From positions 124,001 through 188,000 of the forward strand of contig JAKLMB010000049.1 in the NCBI GenBank assembly GCA_022813625.1: a stretch of DNA of 64,000 nt, read 5' to 3'. The notes beneath the pieces were generated by a model. It saw nothing but the letters and a program-made list of their open reading frames with translations, had not been told where the DNA came from and searched no databases. Both the position numbers and the translations under genes were made by a program. This DNA is from Aaosphaeria pasadenensis. Lineage: Eukaryota > Ascomycota > Dothideomycetes > Pleosporales. This document shows positions 34,407 through 46,061 of the stretch, in pieces (within the stretch, counting starts at the first letter, position 1; the number at the start of each line of letters is the position of its first letter).

Positions 34407-36927
34407 TTATTGGAATCCAAAGCCGTGGTATGCCTGAGATGGATCGATAGGTATCGAGTCATCTAGGCTCGTGAATTGTAACATATCCGAATTTAGGTCA
34501 AATGATCCTGAGTCCTCGAACGTTAAGTCAAGGCTTTGCTGAGTCTGCAGTGGTGTCATGAAGTTTCTATAACATTGTGTCAGCATCTACTAGGATGATC
34601 CGATGAATGGCATTATAGACTTACGGGTCTAGATTACCCCATAATTGCGCGATTAAATCATCATCAAGGAGGACTCCAGTATTTGGCTGGTTATCAAATG
34701 TCAAGCCTAAATCAGCAAGTCGCATCGGCGTCTCTTCGGTGACCATCTTGCAGAATCCAACCTGGGGCATGCCTTTAAGAAGGTGTAAGGCAGCTTCGAT
34801 ATTAGAGCGGTAATGTTGAAGCTTCGTGTGTCCAAAAGCAAGAATGAATATCATCACGATTCGCAGAATACATGTGCTATCGAATGCTGTGAAGCTGGAA
34901 AGATTGTTGTCTGCCGCCATAAGCTGCAGGATTGCCAAGCTTTTCTGCGCAGCATCGATGCAGGTTTTCCCCATTCGCTCGAACCATATCTTTTTGCTTG
35001 AGCCGAGTGTTGCATAGCTGAGAACCAGGTGGAGAAGGAATGGGCGACAAAGAAGTATTGTTGAGCCCCAGTATTGGAGGTGTAATACCGCCACCGCACG
35101 TTTGTGAGTAGGAGGAACCGGTACGTCGTGTTTTAGATGGGGTGGAATTTGCTGCATCCACTTCTGCAGTGAGAGCAGTAAGTTTGATATTGTTGAAAAT
35201 GAAATCGTGCGTGAGGTATTGGACCGCTCTGCGTAGACGGTCTGGATGATATCCCTCTTCAGTCGACATAGTGATACGGAAGTGGATATCCAAGACAGTG
35301 GTGTATGCATGCCAGGGTACAACATCTGCTTTCGGTCAGCCTTATCAACAAGGAAAGTTCTCAGCATCATATTACCTGCTCAGATGGTAGTGGGGTGGCG
35401 ATCTTCAACATCCTCTCATCGACAAGTGTCGGTGCACCACCTCTTGAAGCAACTTCTTGCTCAAGGATGAACAAAGACCACCAGAGTCGCCTATACTGCT
35501 CTCGTTCTAATGTTGAACTTTCATCTGGAACTTGGTCACGATGAAGTCCTAGCGAATAAGCCATCTGAATACTGGCGCCCATGTAAAGGTACGAAGAGAC
35601 TCGCGAGCATAGGTTCTCAAGCACGATACTCTGCGGATATGGTCAGCTTCTGCAAAATTGGGAATCGAATAGCTGATTACCATTATTGCCAAAGCACGAA
35701 TACTGTCAAGGTCGGCTTCGTCATATACTGCAGGAATCAATTGCTTTGCCATTGTCACGTAGTCCATTGCCGATTTCTCATCACTTAGCAAACCTCCATA
35801 TGAAGAGGCATCTTGCTCATCTGCACCAGAGGTGACGGAGCCAATTGCAAAGATGGCGTAAAGCGAGCAAAGCCATGAGCTAGTGCATGTGTTCTCCGTG
35901 ACGATCGATGAATATGTTTGATCGACACGTCCAAGAAACGATTCAATGGAATATAGCCAGTGGGTGCAATGGACATGCTCCAAGAATTTAGAGATGTAGA
36001 TATCACAAGTCTCTCGGGAGGGAAGGTAAAACTGCTCGCCTAAGGGTGAATCTCCTGTTGATGACGATGGAGTAGGCATTGCAGGAGGATAAGAGCCAAT
36101 CTTAGGGGGATTTATGATACTAGAACCCTTGCGAGAGTCGTCTCCTATGGAGCAGACGGCGGCATTGAACGGAATCTCAGAATGAGCACCGATATACCCT
36201 ACTCTCCGTTAACGCCTGTGAGCCTCCGATGATGGACCAAACACTTACGGAATCTTCCTTGGGAATCTCTCATCAGACACCCAAGCGGTTCGTGAAGGTC
36301 ATTTACAGACTCAACAACGGCCTCTGCCTCCGCGTCTGGGACATCGTCTTCTTCGCCAGATGAACCCTGATCGTGTGATGGAGGAGTTTGCTGCGTCACG
36401 CTTCCGGTGATGGTTCCATTGACGATGCCTTTGGCGATTGTTCTGAGGTTATGCAGATTGAGCTCTTGATCGGGAAAGAAATGCTCGAGGATACGCATTG
36501 AACATTGATACTCCTCTTCGGTCACATGGTAATAGGGACGTTTGCGACGAGGAGTTGCTATCCTGCACGTAGCACCAGTTCTGGCACAGTAACGACATGG
36601 TCCAGGCACTTGGAAATATCAGCATACCCACCAGTCAGAACTTTGGAAGTGATGACAGTCGCCCAATGGATGGACCGGATCTAGCATACCTGGATCGATG
36701 CACTGGATGAACTATTAGCGGCTTGGCGGGTGAAGATGGTGCATTTCGGCCATGGAGAAGAGTAGAGATCTTGCCTTTGTCTTCCTGCTCCTGCACCTGT
36801 CACAACTGCTATGTACTCTATGATTTCCCGGCACTCTGTTGGCTAGCAGTGGCTGTTGCTGTTGCTGATGGAGTGGTGGCAGTGGTGCTTGTTGTGGAGG
36901 AGGTCCCACCGGTCTAGCTTCCGCCAT
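34407..36927 (-). CDS. Zn2Cys6 transcription factor of the catabolic cluster
   Basis: A fungal zinc-cluster regulator with a Fungal_trans middle homology region, 719 residues, nuclear. Exons, in transcription order: 36927..36775, 36702..36690 (13 bp), 36608..36249, 36198..35681, 35630..35376, 35325..34625 and 34566..34407. The Pro/Gln-rich N-terminus leads into SCDRCRSRKTK, then CIDPVPGPCRYCARTGATC, giving C-x2-C-x6-C-x7-C-x2-C-x6-C. This needs a GC donor (GCAAGA) for intron 1 and a 13 bp microexon carrying the third cysteine. The linker motif GRFRYIGAHSEIPFNAAV is formed across intron 3 and is typical of the family. The middle domain has LGLHRDQVPDES and RRLWWSLFILEQEV; the C-terminus is acidic. 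It probably controls the adjacent enzymes. Confidence 0.94.
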
Positions 36928-37382
36928 GTCTAAAGTGCACTTGCCGAGCGCGTATATGGCACTCCCTACAAGGACAGTGCAGAGATTGGTATCATGAGAT
37001 GGGAAATATGGAAGAGAATACGGAGCAGACGATTTTGCAACTAGTGTGCATCACCGAACAGTACGGACGAAGGATAGAGGTGGCGAAAGCGGGGATCTGT
37101 TGGGGGCATGTGGGGTCCTTAACTTAAGAGAGCCAACCTGCAGGGACAAAGTTCGCGATGGCTCGGCAACTGTGCGAAGTCATCGCCAAACCAGACCAAC
37201 CCCCCAGGCTAATACCAATGCAGTCACTCTCAACATACGCGAGCCCCTGAGGGAGATCCTGAAGGAACAGCAATCAGGTTTTCTAGAAATATGTAAACAA
37301 TCAATCATTTTTGAATATTTTGCATTTCAATGTCGATCTTGGCTGATGACAGGATGGTTGTGATGGTTTCAACATGCGATGC
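36928..37382. other. 455 bp between regulator start and ALDH stop
   Basis: The promoter of the leftward Zn2Cys6 regulator and the trailer of the ALDH gene. No gene seen. Confidence 0.5.
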
Positions 37383-38986
37383 CTACGAGATCTTGATGCA
37401 GACAGTCTTGATCTCGAGGAAATTGTTGAGCGAGTAGTTAGGCTCTCCCTCCCTTCCAGTTCCTGATGATTTGTAACCACCAAACGGCATATCTCGTCCA
37501 GTCGTTGGGCTTGTGCAGTTGACTCCAATCGTTCCCGCCTCGAGGCCCTTGGCGAACCGCAGCGCGCGATCGATGTTCTTTGTGTACACCGCAGCGTACA
37601 GTCCGTATTCGGTATCGTTTGCCTTCTTCAACACCTCCTCTTCCGTCTTAAACACATTGATGTTTACGACAGGCCCAAAAACTTCCTCCTTCATAATCTG
37701 CGCATCTTCGGGTGTGTTGGTGAAGATGGTAGGCTGGATATAGTACCCTTCGCGGTCGGACGGAGCGCTTCCACCTATCAGAAGCTCCCCAGACTGTTTC
37801 CCCATCTCAAGGTATCGCAACACAGTCTTGTGCTGCACCTCATCGGCCTGGGGGCCATGGCTAGTGCCCTTTTCGAGCGGGTCGCCAATTGCGACGTTCT
37901 TCCATTGGTCCTTGAATAGATCGATATATTTTTGCGCAATAGTATCCTGAACATAGACACGGGAGTTCGCCATGCAAACCTGTCCACTGTTCCATTGTAT
38001 GCTGTATGCTGTCTCCTTTACTGCTGCTTCGAGGTCTGCATCCTCAAAAATCACCGCAGGTGACTTTCCACCTAGTTCTAGGAAGACTTGCTTCAGGTTA
38101 GATTTAGCTGCAGCTGCTTGAATTAGACGTCCAGTGCGACCGGAGCCAGTGAATGATAGTGCGCGAACATCCATATGGTGGCTGAGGATGGATCCAGAGA
38201 CATTACCAAAGCCGGTAATGATGTTGATCACACCAGGGGGGAAACCTGCCTTTTGGACCAGGGTAGCCAATTTGGCAGACTGTGATCTCATCAGCCCTAT
38301 CCATCGAATTGGGACGAAGACTACATACCGTCAGTGGTGCCTTTTCACTGCTCTTCAGAACGACCGTGTTTCCAACGATCAATGCAGGAGCTAGTTTGCT
38401 GGCGAGGAAGAGCAATGGTACGTTCCACGGAATGATCGCAGCAACTACGCCATATGGCTGGCGTAGGGTCAAGTTGATGAAGCCTGGAGTTTGCACGCTC
38501 GTGGTGCCTTGTACGGAATATCCGACCTCGGAATAATGCTCCCACTTTGAAGCGCATGCATAGGCATCGAAGAATGCTCCCAGAGGTTTTCCCATCGAAG
38601 CTGCCTCCAAGGCTCCCAGCTCGTCATTGGCCTCGCGAATAAGAGCAGCAAGCTTCTTGAAGTACGGGGCACGTTGATCTGGGGAAAGGGCCGACCATGA
38701 TGGAAATGCAGCTTTTGCAGCGGCGACAGCTCTGTCAGTGTCTTCCTCGGATGCTTCATGTACTGCTTGACGTTACCATCTGGCGCAACGGAGCGAATGA
38801 TTATAACATATTGACAAACCTTTCGCAACGAGCTTCAACGTGGCTGGATTATGAATATCGAATGTCTTTCCATTGGAGGATTCGGCAAACTATAGAACTG
38901 ATTAGAGCTGGAATAGCTATCAACATTTTCGCTTGTACCTCTCCGTTGATGAAGAGACGAGTCTCAATGTTCTCAGGCAGACCCAT
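37383..38986 (-). CDS. NAD(P)-dependent aldehyde dehydrogenase
   Basis: A cytosolic ALDH-superfamily enzyme of 482 residues, oxidising an aldehyde to the acid; aromatic aldehydes are the likely substrates from context. Exons, in transcription order: 38986..38939, 38889..38820, 38762..38329 and 38279..37383, with introns of 49, 57 and 49 bp. The Rossmann and cofactor region includes IIPWNVPLLFLASKLAPAL and FTGSGRTGRLI; the general base is Glu252 in LELGGKSPA and the nucleophile Cys286 in NSGQVCMANSR. The C-terminal PFGGYKSSGTGRE motif is intact. The length is normal for the family. It diverges from the SnoaL-like gene with a 701 bp shared promoter. A vanillin- or salicylaldehyde-dehydrogenase-like role is the best guess. 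Confidence 0.95.
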
Positions 38987-39687
38987 TGTTCCGGACTATA
39001 CAATTGATGAAATATTTGTATGCAGATAATTCTGTGCGTATCTTGTGAGGTTCAACCTAATTGAGCTCTTAATCAATCGAGGATGCTGGCAAGGAGTTGT
39101 TGATCAAAGCTTTTGGTACTTCTTGTACGAATGATGTCGAGGTAACGAAGAGGAAGCCAAATTGGTCCTTCGCTATGAAATGTTAATCTGGATGCTGAGC
39201 TGGGTATAGAAACGATAACTGTTACACGTAGGAGCGACTACTAATCGGATGGATCGGAAGGTTGTTGGCGAGGGGCCTCTCGCTGTCACGACCCCACATG
39301 ATGATCGTTTTGGCTGTTCGGAGGGGCCAAATGCTAGCGCTTAGTCCCCCGCTCAAGACTTATCCCAGCTTGGGGATACCTTCAACACGTCGGTTTAATT
39401 GCACCGTGTACCCAGCACTTCCTTTAATTGATTGCCGGACCAATGGATGGAATTTGTTTGCGGAGGTAGCTCGGAATTATCCCAATTGTGTCCTGGGGCG
39501 AGATCAATGCTTGCAGCATCCATTTGCTCGCGCAGGCGGCGGTGTTAGCTACAGCCCTAAGGAAGCTTCTGTCGTGAATATCAATCCTAAATCAGCTTAA
39601 GAAGGACGAACTCCGTCTTCGAAACTTCATTCATTCAGACGAAATACCAGAAGCTACTTCTTCATTGTCCAATAATCAATATACAAC
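38987..39687. promoter_or_regulatory. Bidirectional promoter, ALDH / SnoaL-like gene
   Basis: 701 bp separate the two divergent starts. A direct CGG-N6-CGG pair at 39246-39257 is a possible zinc-cluster factor site; such triplets are common by chance. A short open frame at 39262-39600 has no domain and is not called. Confidence 0.5.
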
Positions 39688-40579
39688 ATGAGTGACATTG
39701 AAGAGCTCAAGAAGGTGGTTGCTCAATTGCAGAAAGAGGTTACCCGATTAGGTGGTAAGTAATCGATAAGAGCTCATATAATGGCTTAGTAATCCACAAT
39801 TGCTGAAGCTCTCCAGACCAAGAAGAAGTCCGCAAACTCCAGTACAAGTACGGTTACTACCTCGACAAATGCCTGTACAAGGAGGTAAGGTTCTCGGACA
39901 CATATTTGAGGATTTACGACTAATGAAATGTCTCCAGGTCGCCGAGCTTTACTCCAACCATCCGGACACTTGTGTTGAATTCCTAGGCGGCCGGTATAAT
40001 GGCAAGGACGGTGTCAAACGGCTGTACATCGGTCGCTTCGCCAAATCCTTCGTGGCAGGTCGTAATGGCCCTGTGCATGGGTTCTTACTAGACCATCCCC
40101 AAATCCAGGGTATCGTCGATGTCAACCCTGAGGGGACACGCGCCAAGGGCCGGTTCCGTAGCATGATGTCTGCTGGTACCCATGAAAGTATCAAGGACAC
40201 ACATCCTCGTGGACTTGTCCAGTGGTGGGAGGGTGGTATATATGAGAATGAGTACATCAAGGAGGATGGTGTATGGAAAATCTTCAGATTGAAGTATTTC
40301 CCATTTTGGCATGCTACTTTCGAGAAGGGGTGGTCATACACGAAGCCGAACTATGTTCCCTTTCTGTCAACCACCTATCCCGAGGACCCGAATGGTCCAA
40401 ATGAGCTCTGTGAGAATCCTATGTTGTGGCCAGACACCCGGGTGGTTCCGTTCCACTATGAGCATCCAATCACAGGCGAGCAGGTAGCAGATGATGATCT
40501 GAGGGCACCAGAGTATGGCCAAGACCCCAGCTCGAGTACTCCCGCGCTCAAGTTGAGCAAGCCTGCGTCTGATCCATAG
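39688..40579 (+). CDS. SnoaL-like (NTF2-fold) domain protein
   Basis: A 258-residue cytosolic protein of the SnoaL-like/NTF2-fold superfamily, which includes dehydratases, isomerases and hydroxylase-like enzymes. Exons 39688..39754, 39817..39884 and 39938..40579 (introns 62 and 53 bp). A short coiled N-terminus (IEELKKVVAQLQKEV) precedes the fold, which opens with VRKLQYKYGYYLDKCLYKEVAELY. GGRYNGKDGVKRLYIG, the HG and HP histidine-bearing strand near residues 105-115 and YENEYIKEDGVWKIFRLKYFPFW are typical SnoaL_4 features. The last ~75 residues form a Pro-rich extension. The family has no fixed reaction, so its step in the pathway is unknown. Confidence 0.9.
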
Positions 40580-41375
40580 GTTCAATTTATATCCACTTCT
40601 TTTACGAGCAAAAACAAGCGAACTCAATGCAATTCAATTCATGCAGTGAGACAAGCCGATTTTCAGAAGTCTTGCGAACGTTCCCCATACACGGTGTTGG
40701 ACTTGTAGGCTGCTAGTTCTGGCGGCAATTGATTGCGAAGGCATCTATCATCTTCCCTTTAGTTCTCTCCCCTATTTTGCACCCTATCTCGTACTCTTGC
40801 GTTGATGTAGGTGCAATATAATCGGCAGAGTTGAATATTAACTTGTAGCGACACGACTTACTGTATGTACAAGCATGCCAAGCTAGCCATCATATTGAAT
40901 CTCCAGGGCAACTCACTGTGTCTGTGTACTCCGTTGTAGGTAATGCCTGCTCTTTGCTCGATTCTGGCCTGTTTCGCGTAAAATATATGGTCCTTCAGCA
41001 TACAGGTAAACACCATTCTCTCCGCAAGTAGTGAGTAGCAGCCGAACGAGTTGATAGTCGAAATTTCAATTGTTGACTGAGTAGTTGAGATATCAATTTC
41101 AAGGTAGTATATCATCGAAATCTGATTTCCTCTTCCTTCTGATCAGTAACTTCCAAACTTCAAGCATCACACGTTCTTAGTCAAAACCTGGAACATGCAA
41201 ATGTCGACAGCCAAAGAAATTATTTTCATTTGCATGTAGGAGTTCAAGATCTTAGTCTGCATAACTTGATATATATGACTTCCGATAATGTTTATTTGGA
41301 TCATATGGCTCCTCGCCTAATATGAGATCTTTGGAGTCATTACCACTGCTTGTATTTCCTCTCTAGTTATAGCGA
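40580..41375. other. 796 bp between convergent cluster genes
   Basis: The trailers of the SnoaL-like and amidohydrolase genes; an A+T-rich stretch with only short frames. Nothing callable. Confidence 0.5.
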
Positions 41376-42500
41376 TTACACCTCAAGAGGTAACTTGAAT
41401 AGTCTGATCGCATTACTCCTCCCTACAGCCTCCTTCTGATCTTCAGGCAGATCAACACCTTTCCACCAGGTCTGACCTTCTTCCACGGTCTCATATGGTG
41501 TATCTATACATCAATTAGTCCGTTGTTGGCGCATTGTGTGGCTCTACTTACCAATTGCATAAAGACATCGATCCAATCCAATTTCCTCAATACAGAACTT
41601 CAGTCCACGGGTGTTATAATTCCCTGATGTCGTGATAGACACATTGTGGGTGAAATAATAGGAATAGTCTTGCTTCATCGGCCTTGATCCTCTCTTCCAA
41701 GGATGATTGATCCAATGGCTGGCCCTCCAAAGATTGAACGGAATACTAACAGCATGTTAGATAAGCCGAGGGTCTGCATTTTGCATAACTTACCCTTCAC
41801 CGAGATGCCCTGCTACTATCTGGATCTTAGGATACTTGTCAAGAAACCCCGAAGACATGACCGCATAGAGATGCCAACTCAAATCGAGATGGAATTGCAC
41901 ACCAGCACCTAACAAATGCTTGCGATCGCCATATTTTGTTCCCACTTGCAGATCTTGCTGGATGGCATATCGGGGGTGAAAGTAGATCGGGACATCAAGT
42001 TCTTCGACAGTCTTCCAGAATATATCGTAATCAGGGGTGTCGAAGTAAACTTTCTCATCCCCATTTGCGCCCTTCGATTGAAAATCATTGACTAGTCCGC
42101 CGAACATGCCTAGCTCTTTCACGGCTCGCCGCAGTTCGTCTGCTGCATCCTGGGCATTGTGCATCGACAGTGCAGCCAATGCACCGAAGCGTTGCGGGTT
42201 CTTCTTGACTTCACCAGCAAGATAATCATTTGCGACTGACGCCAGCTTCTTTGCCTTAGCTTCATCTGGCTCGCCTTGGGCCCCGGGGGCTGTCAATGAG
42301 AGTAGCATGTATTCCACGCCATGCTCGTCCATCTTTTGCAGACGTTCTCCATGGATATCGAGAAGCCTCTTTTCGTGAGCCGACAACCCTGTTGTCTGAT
42401 CGCTACCTGGCCTCATCAAGTTTTGGAACTGGGCAAAGCTATGGGCTTCCACACCAGCCTGATCTATGATCGCTTCCTCGATTGCTATTGTGCCTCTCAT
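41376..42500 (-). CDS. Amidohydrolase_2 family enzyme (ACMSD / dihydroxybenzoate decarboxylase-like)
   Basis: A metal-dependent (beta/alpha)8 enzyme of the ACMSD-related amidohydrolase family, 342 residues; members such as 2,3-dihydroxybenzoate and gamma-resorcylate decarboxylases remove CO2 from aromatic acids. Exons, in transcription order: 42500..41794, 41745..41552 and 41503..41376, with introns of 48 bp each. The N-terminus MRGTIAIEEA carries Glu8 instead of the HxH of other amidohydrolases, as in the fungal decarboxylases. His175 in IYFHPRYA, His232 in AGHLGEG and Asp301 in AIDTPYE match the expected metal and catalytic positions. SGNYNTRGLKFCIEEIG and GLDRCLYAID are typical. It diverges from the dioxygenase gene with a 545 bp shared promoter. 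The substrate is inferred from context only. Confidence 0.93.
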
Positions 42501-43045
42501 GATGCCTTGTTTGATAGAAATCTTTGATAGAAATTGTAACGGAGCAAATGTAATTGAATAAAGAAGATGCTAAGACTAGAGATATCGAATATTTTCGGTG
42601 CTCGACACCTTGGACCTTGAAATCACCTGCTATCCAGTAGGGACGTATCACCATCAGCTACATACATTGCGTGCATCCATCCTCCCCGCCATATTGCCAT
42701 ACATGCGACGCCCCATGCAAGTACCGGGTATCGTTGAGGTATATGTTCGTGGCGCAGATTAAGCTTTCAAACATATATCGGTGGTATATGACCGACGCTC
42801 TCATACACGTTCGAGACTCGGGTTAATTTGGCCGATGGGAAGTGAACCCTGTCTTTCACTCGGAGCTACCCCGCGTTCTACTATTCCCCACATCGTCCCA
42901 AACGGGAAGTCTAAAAAATGGTCAGGAGTGTACGTGTGCTGTTTCCAGGCCATGTGGGATCATTGCGCTTCCAAGAATATCAATAGGCCGAGGTTCGAAA
43001 GTATCTGCGACCTTGTTACACGATAGAGCAATCGACTCAATTGAC
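42501..43045. promoter_or_regulatory. Bidirectional promoter, amidohydrolase / carotenoid-oxygenase-type gene
   Basis: 545 bp between divergent starts. It contains CGG-N10-CCG at 42819-42834, the spacing known for Put3-like zinc-cluster factors; single occurrences mean little. The frame of the dioxygenase is open upstream to 42842, but that stretch reads like leader DNA. Confidence 0.5.
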
Positions 43046-44847
43046 ATGGCGCACATCTTTTCGCTAGCTAAGCCAGCAAGACCAGCATATCATGAGGGTA
43101 ATCGTGATGGAGATCAAATTAAATTCCCAGACACTGGATTTTTCCAAGGATTCAACAAGCCCTCGCGTCTAGAAGCCGACATCTTCGAGCTCGAAACCAC
43201 GGGTGAAATCCCAAAGGACATCAATGGTACGTTCTATCGCATACAGCCCGACCATCGTTTCCCACCATTATTCGAAGAAGACATCCATTTCAATGGCGAT
43301 GGGTCGGTGTCCGCGTTTCGGTTCGAGAATGGACATGTGGATTTCCGACAGCGATATGTGCATACCGATCGCTTCAAAGCGGAGACAAAGGCAAGAAAGG
43401 CTTTGCTTGGAAAATACAGGAATCCATACACGGACAACGAGATGGTCAAAGGAATTATCAGAACGGCGAGTAATACAAACATCACATTTTGGCGTGGGGT
43501 CCTGCTCGCGTCGAAAGAAGACGGCCCACCTTTTGCCATGGACCCCGTAACACTGGAGACTATTGGACGCTACGATTTCGACGGTCAAGTTCAGTCTCCT
43601 ACTTTCACAGCACATCCTAAATTCGATCCTGATACTGGGGAGATGGTTTGCTGGGGATATGAAGCCGGAGGTGATGGCCACGATGCAAGCTGCGATATTG
43701 TAGTCTACACCATCGACAAATACGGCAAGAAAACAGAGGAGTGCTGGTACAAAGCGCCTTTCTGCGGAATGATACATGACGGTGCTATCACAAAGAACTA
43801 CCTTATTTTGCCTTTAACACCGATCAAAGCGGATGCTGAAAGGCTGAAGAGGGGAGGGAATCATTTCGCTTGGGATCCGAATGAGGACCAGTGGTATGGC
43901 ATCGTTCCACGTCGCGGTGGCAAGCCTGACGATATCATCTGGCTGCGTGCAGACAATGGTAGGTCTTTCTATTTTCTCACGTCTGTCTTAGATGCTGACA
44001 TACACAAGGTTTTCACGGCCACGTCGCTGGTTCATATGAAGATGAAGAGGGCAAAATCGTAGTCGATTTAACAGTCGCCTCAGACAACGTATTCTTTTTC
44101 TTCCCGCCAGACAACCCAACACCGACACCAACAACCCTTCTTCAACGCAACAAACTAGTTTCTGATACATACCGCTGGACATTCGACCCAAAGGCTCCCA
44201 CGAACACCCGTGTCACGCCTACCCTCATCTACGGCATCAACGGCGAATTCTCGAGGGTCGATGACCGATACCTCACACACAAATACAATCACTTCTGGCA
44301 ATGTCAGATTGACCCAACACGGCCTTACGATTTTCCCAAGTGCGGGCCCCCAGCAGGCGGTCTATTCAATGTGATCGGCCATTTTGAATGGGACAGCTTG
44401 AACACAAACGATGGTGAAAAGAAAGAGCCGGTCAAAGATACATGGTGGGCAGGTCCAACAACGACATTCCAGGAGCCGGTCTTTGTGCCAAAGGAGGGGA
44501 GCAACAAGGAAGGAGAGGGGTACCTTATCGCTCTCCTAAACCATCTAGACGTTCTGCGAAACGATATTTTGATCTTCGATGCACTGAATATCAGCAAGGG
44601 CCCGCTTGCGGCTATACATCTGCCCGTTAAGTTGAGATTGGGACTGCATGGAAACTTTATTGAGCAGAGGGAAATTGATGAATGGGCTGAGAGAAGGAAG
44701 GAGGGGGGAGATGTTGGCCCGGCTAAGCCTGCTAAGGAGCCGCTTCCGTGGCAAAAGAAGTTCTTTGAGGCGCATGGGTTGACTGGTGTGAAGGCTTTAG
44801 AAGGTCACCGTACTGCTAATGGGAGGGTGGGAGTGAATGGGCACTAG
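43046..44847 (+). CDS. Carotenoid oxygenase family dioxygenase (stilbene-cleaving type)
   Basis: A non-haem Fe(II) dioxygenase of the carotenoid/lignostilbene family, 583 residues, probably cytosolic. Characterised fungal relatives of the CAO-1 type cleave resveratrol-like stilbenes to two aldehydes. Exons 43046..43958 and 44009..44847 (intron 50 bp). Iron-binding histidines are His190 in TAHPKFD, His244 in MIHDGAIT, His307 or His309 in GFHGHVAGSYED, and His518 in LGLHGNF. NGTFYRIQPDHRFPP and DIHFNGDGSVSAFRF are the conserved N-terminal blade motifs. Start choice: MAHIFSL at 43046 fits the family's start; an upstream in-frame ATG at 42842 would add 68 unlike residues. The C-terminus is a charged linker and tail. 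It lies next to ALDH and decarboxylase-like genes, which suits aldehyde products. Confidence 0.94.
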
Positions 44848-45071
44848 TTGCTCTATGAACATAGTCACACTTCCCTTTCGCCGTAGAAGTAGTCAATAAA
44901 AGGCAAATCTTCGAGACCACAGGGCTGGTCAAATGATCCATTAGTCTATCTGTCGTTTTGTCTTGAAGACCATTCCAAAGGATTATCTATCAACACCTGG
45001 TACGCCTCGCTATAACGCTGGACCATATTTGAAGATGTCGTATTTAGGTGCTTCGAAAGTCCTCCTATAGA

Positions 45072-46061
45072 TCACCAGTGATTGTACGCCTGTCCGAGTG
45101 TACTCAATGCTCTTCCAGCAGGGTTAAGGAGAAAGCCGGGGGCCGCCCAAAACATAGCATAGCGGTGGACGTCAGGCTGGCTATCCAGCCATGGGAGTAC
45201 TACGCTCAAGAACCCAAGTATCTGTGCATCCGAACCAAACACACCGAACTCTGTGATCCAGATCGGCCGAGGCTTAGCAATGTTCCGAGTATCGATGACA
45301 TGGCGCTTGAAAAGCTCGACGTCGGAGTATGAACCGTACCTTAGAATCACTTAGATAAGCTCTGTACGTTTTCTTTTATGAGGCAGTTACATACCAGTGA
45401 ATACAGACGAAGTCTATCTTGCAGCCAGTGCAACCTTCGAGGAACAGCTTGAGATACTCGACCCCTACTGGCCCTCCGTTGCCAATCCGACGACCGTTAG
45501 TTACTGCGGGAGAGCCAATCAAGACCTTCTTGTCATAACGACGGAGCGGCTCCACCCATTTCTTATGTGCAGCGACGGTTTTATCAAGATCGAGCATACA
45601 TGCGCCTCCGTTGCTATTGATGGTTTGTAAGTACACGCATGGGCCAAAGTTGGTTTTCAAGATAGGAATGTATATTCATACCCGCACTGATCTGGCTCAT
45701 TGAAGGACAGCACATGGGTGGTTCCAGGGCCCGCCTTCGCGTATATGTCCACATTGGCGAACCAGTCGCGAGTAAGGCTTGGTGCATCGCTCCAGAGCAT
45801 CGGAACAAATTCGTACGGACCGGCCGGGCCTTTGAAGGAAGATGCCCAATTGTACATCCACGTAGTTCGGTGTCCATTTGTGTTGAATGACTTTGTAAAA
45901 GTCGCATCGTTGAAAGACACTCCCCTACGATTGTTACCGGCAGTCTCCGATACAGATGCGACTTGGGTCTGGTTCCAGAACATTGGAGCAGCACGGACAC
46001 ACATGCTGACAAGAGACAAGAAACAAAAGAGCATGCCCAAAGGCGTTGTGTTGGCGAACAT
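45072..46061 (-). CDS. Secreted glycoside hydrolase family 128 (endo-beta-1,3-glucanase-like)
   Basis: A secreted glycosyl hydrolase of the Asl1/GH128 type, 288 residues, expected to cleave beta-1,3-glucan in the cell wall or environment. Exons, in transcription order: 46061..45682, 45613..45395 and 45339..45072 (introns 68 and 55 bp). The start at 46061 gives a clean signal peptide (MFANTTPLGMLFCFLSLVSM, cleavage near VRA-AP). RRGVSFND opens the TIM barrel; the acid/base is probably Glu122 in FNEPDQCG and the nucleophile Glu230 in WITEFG, both in the expected places. No carbohydrate-binding module or GPI tail is seen. An upstream ATG at 46115 would place 18 residues before the signal peptide and is less likely. 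Confidence 0.93.
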
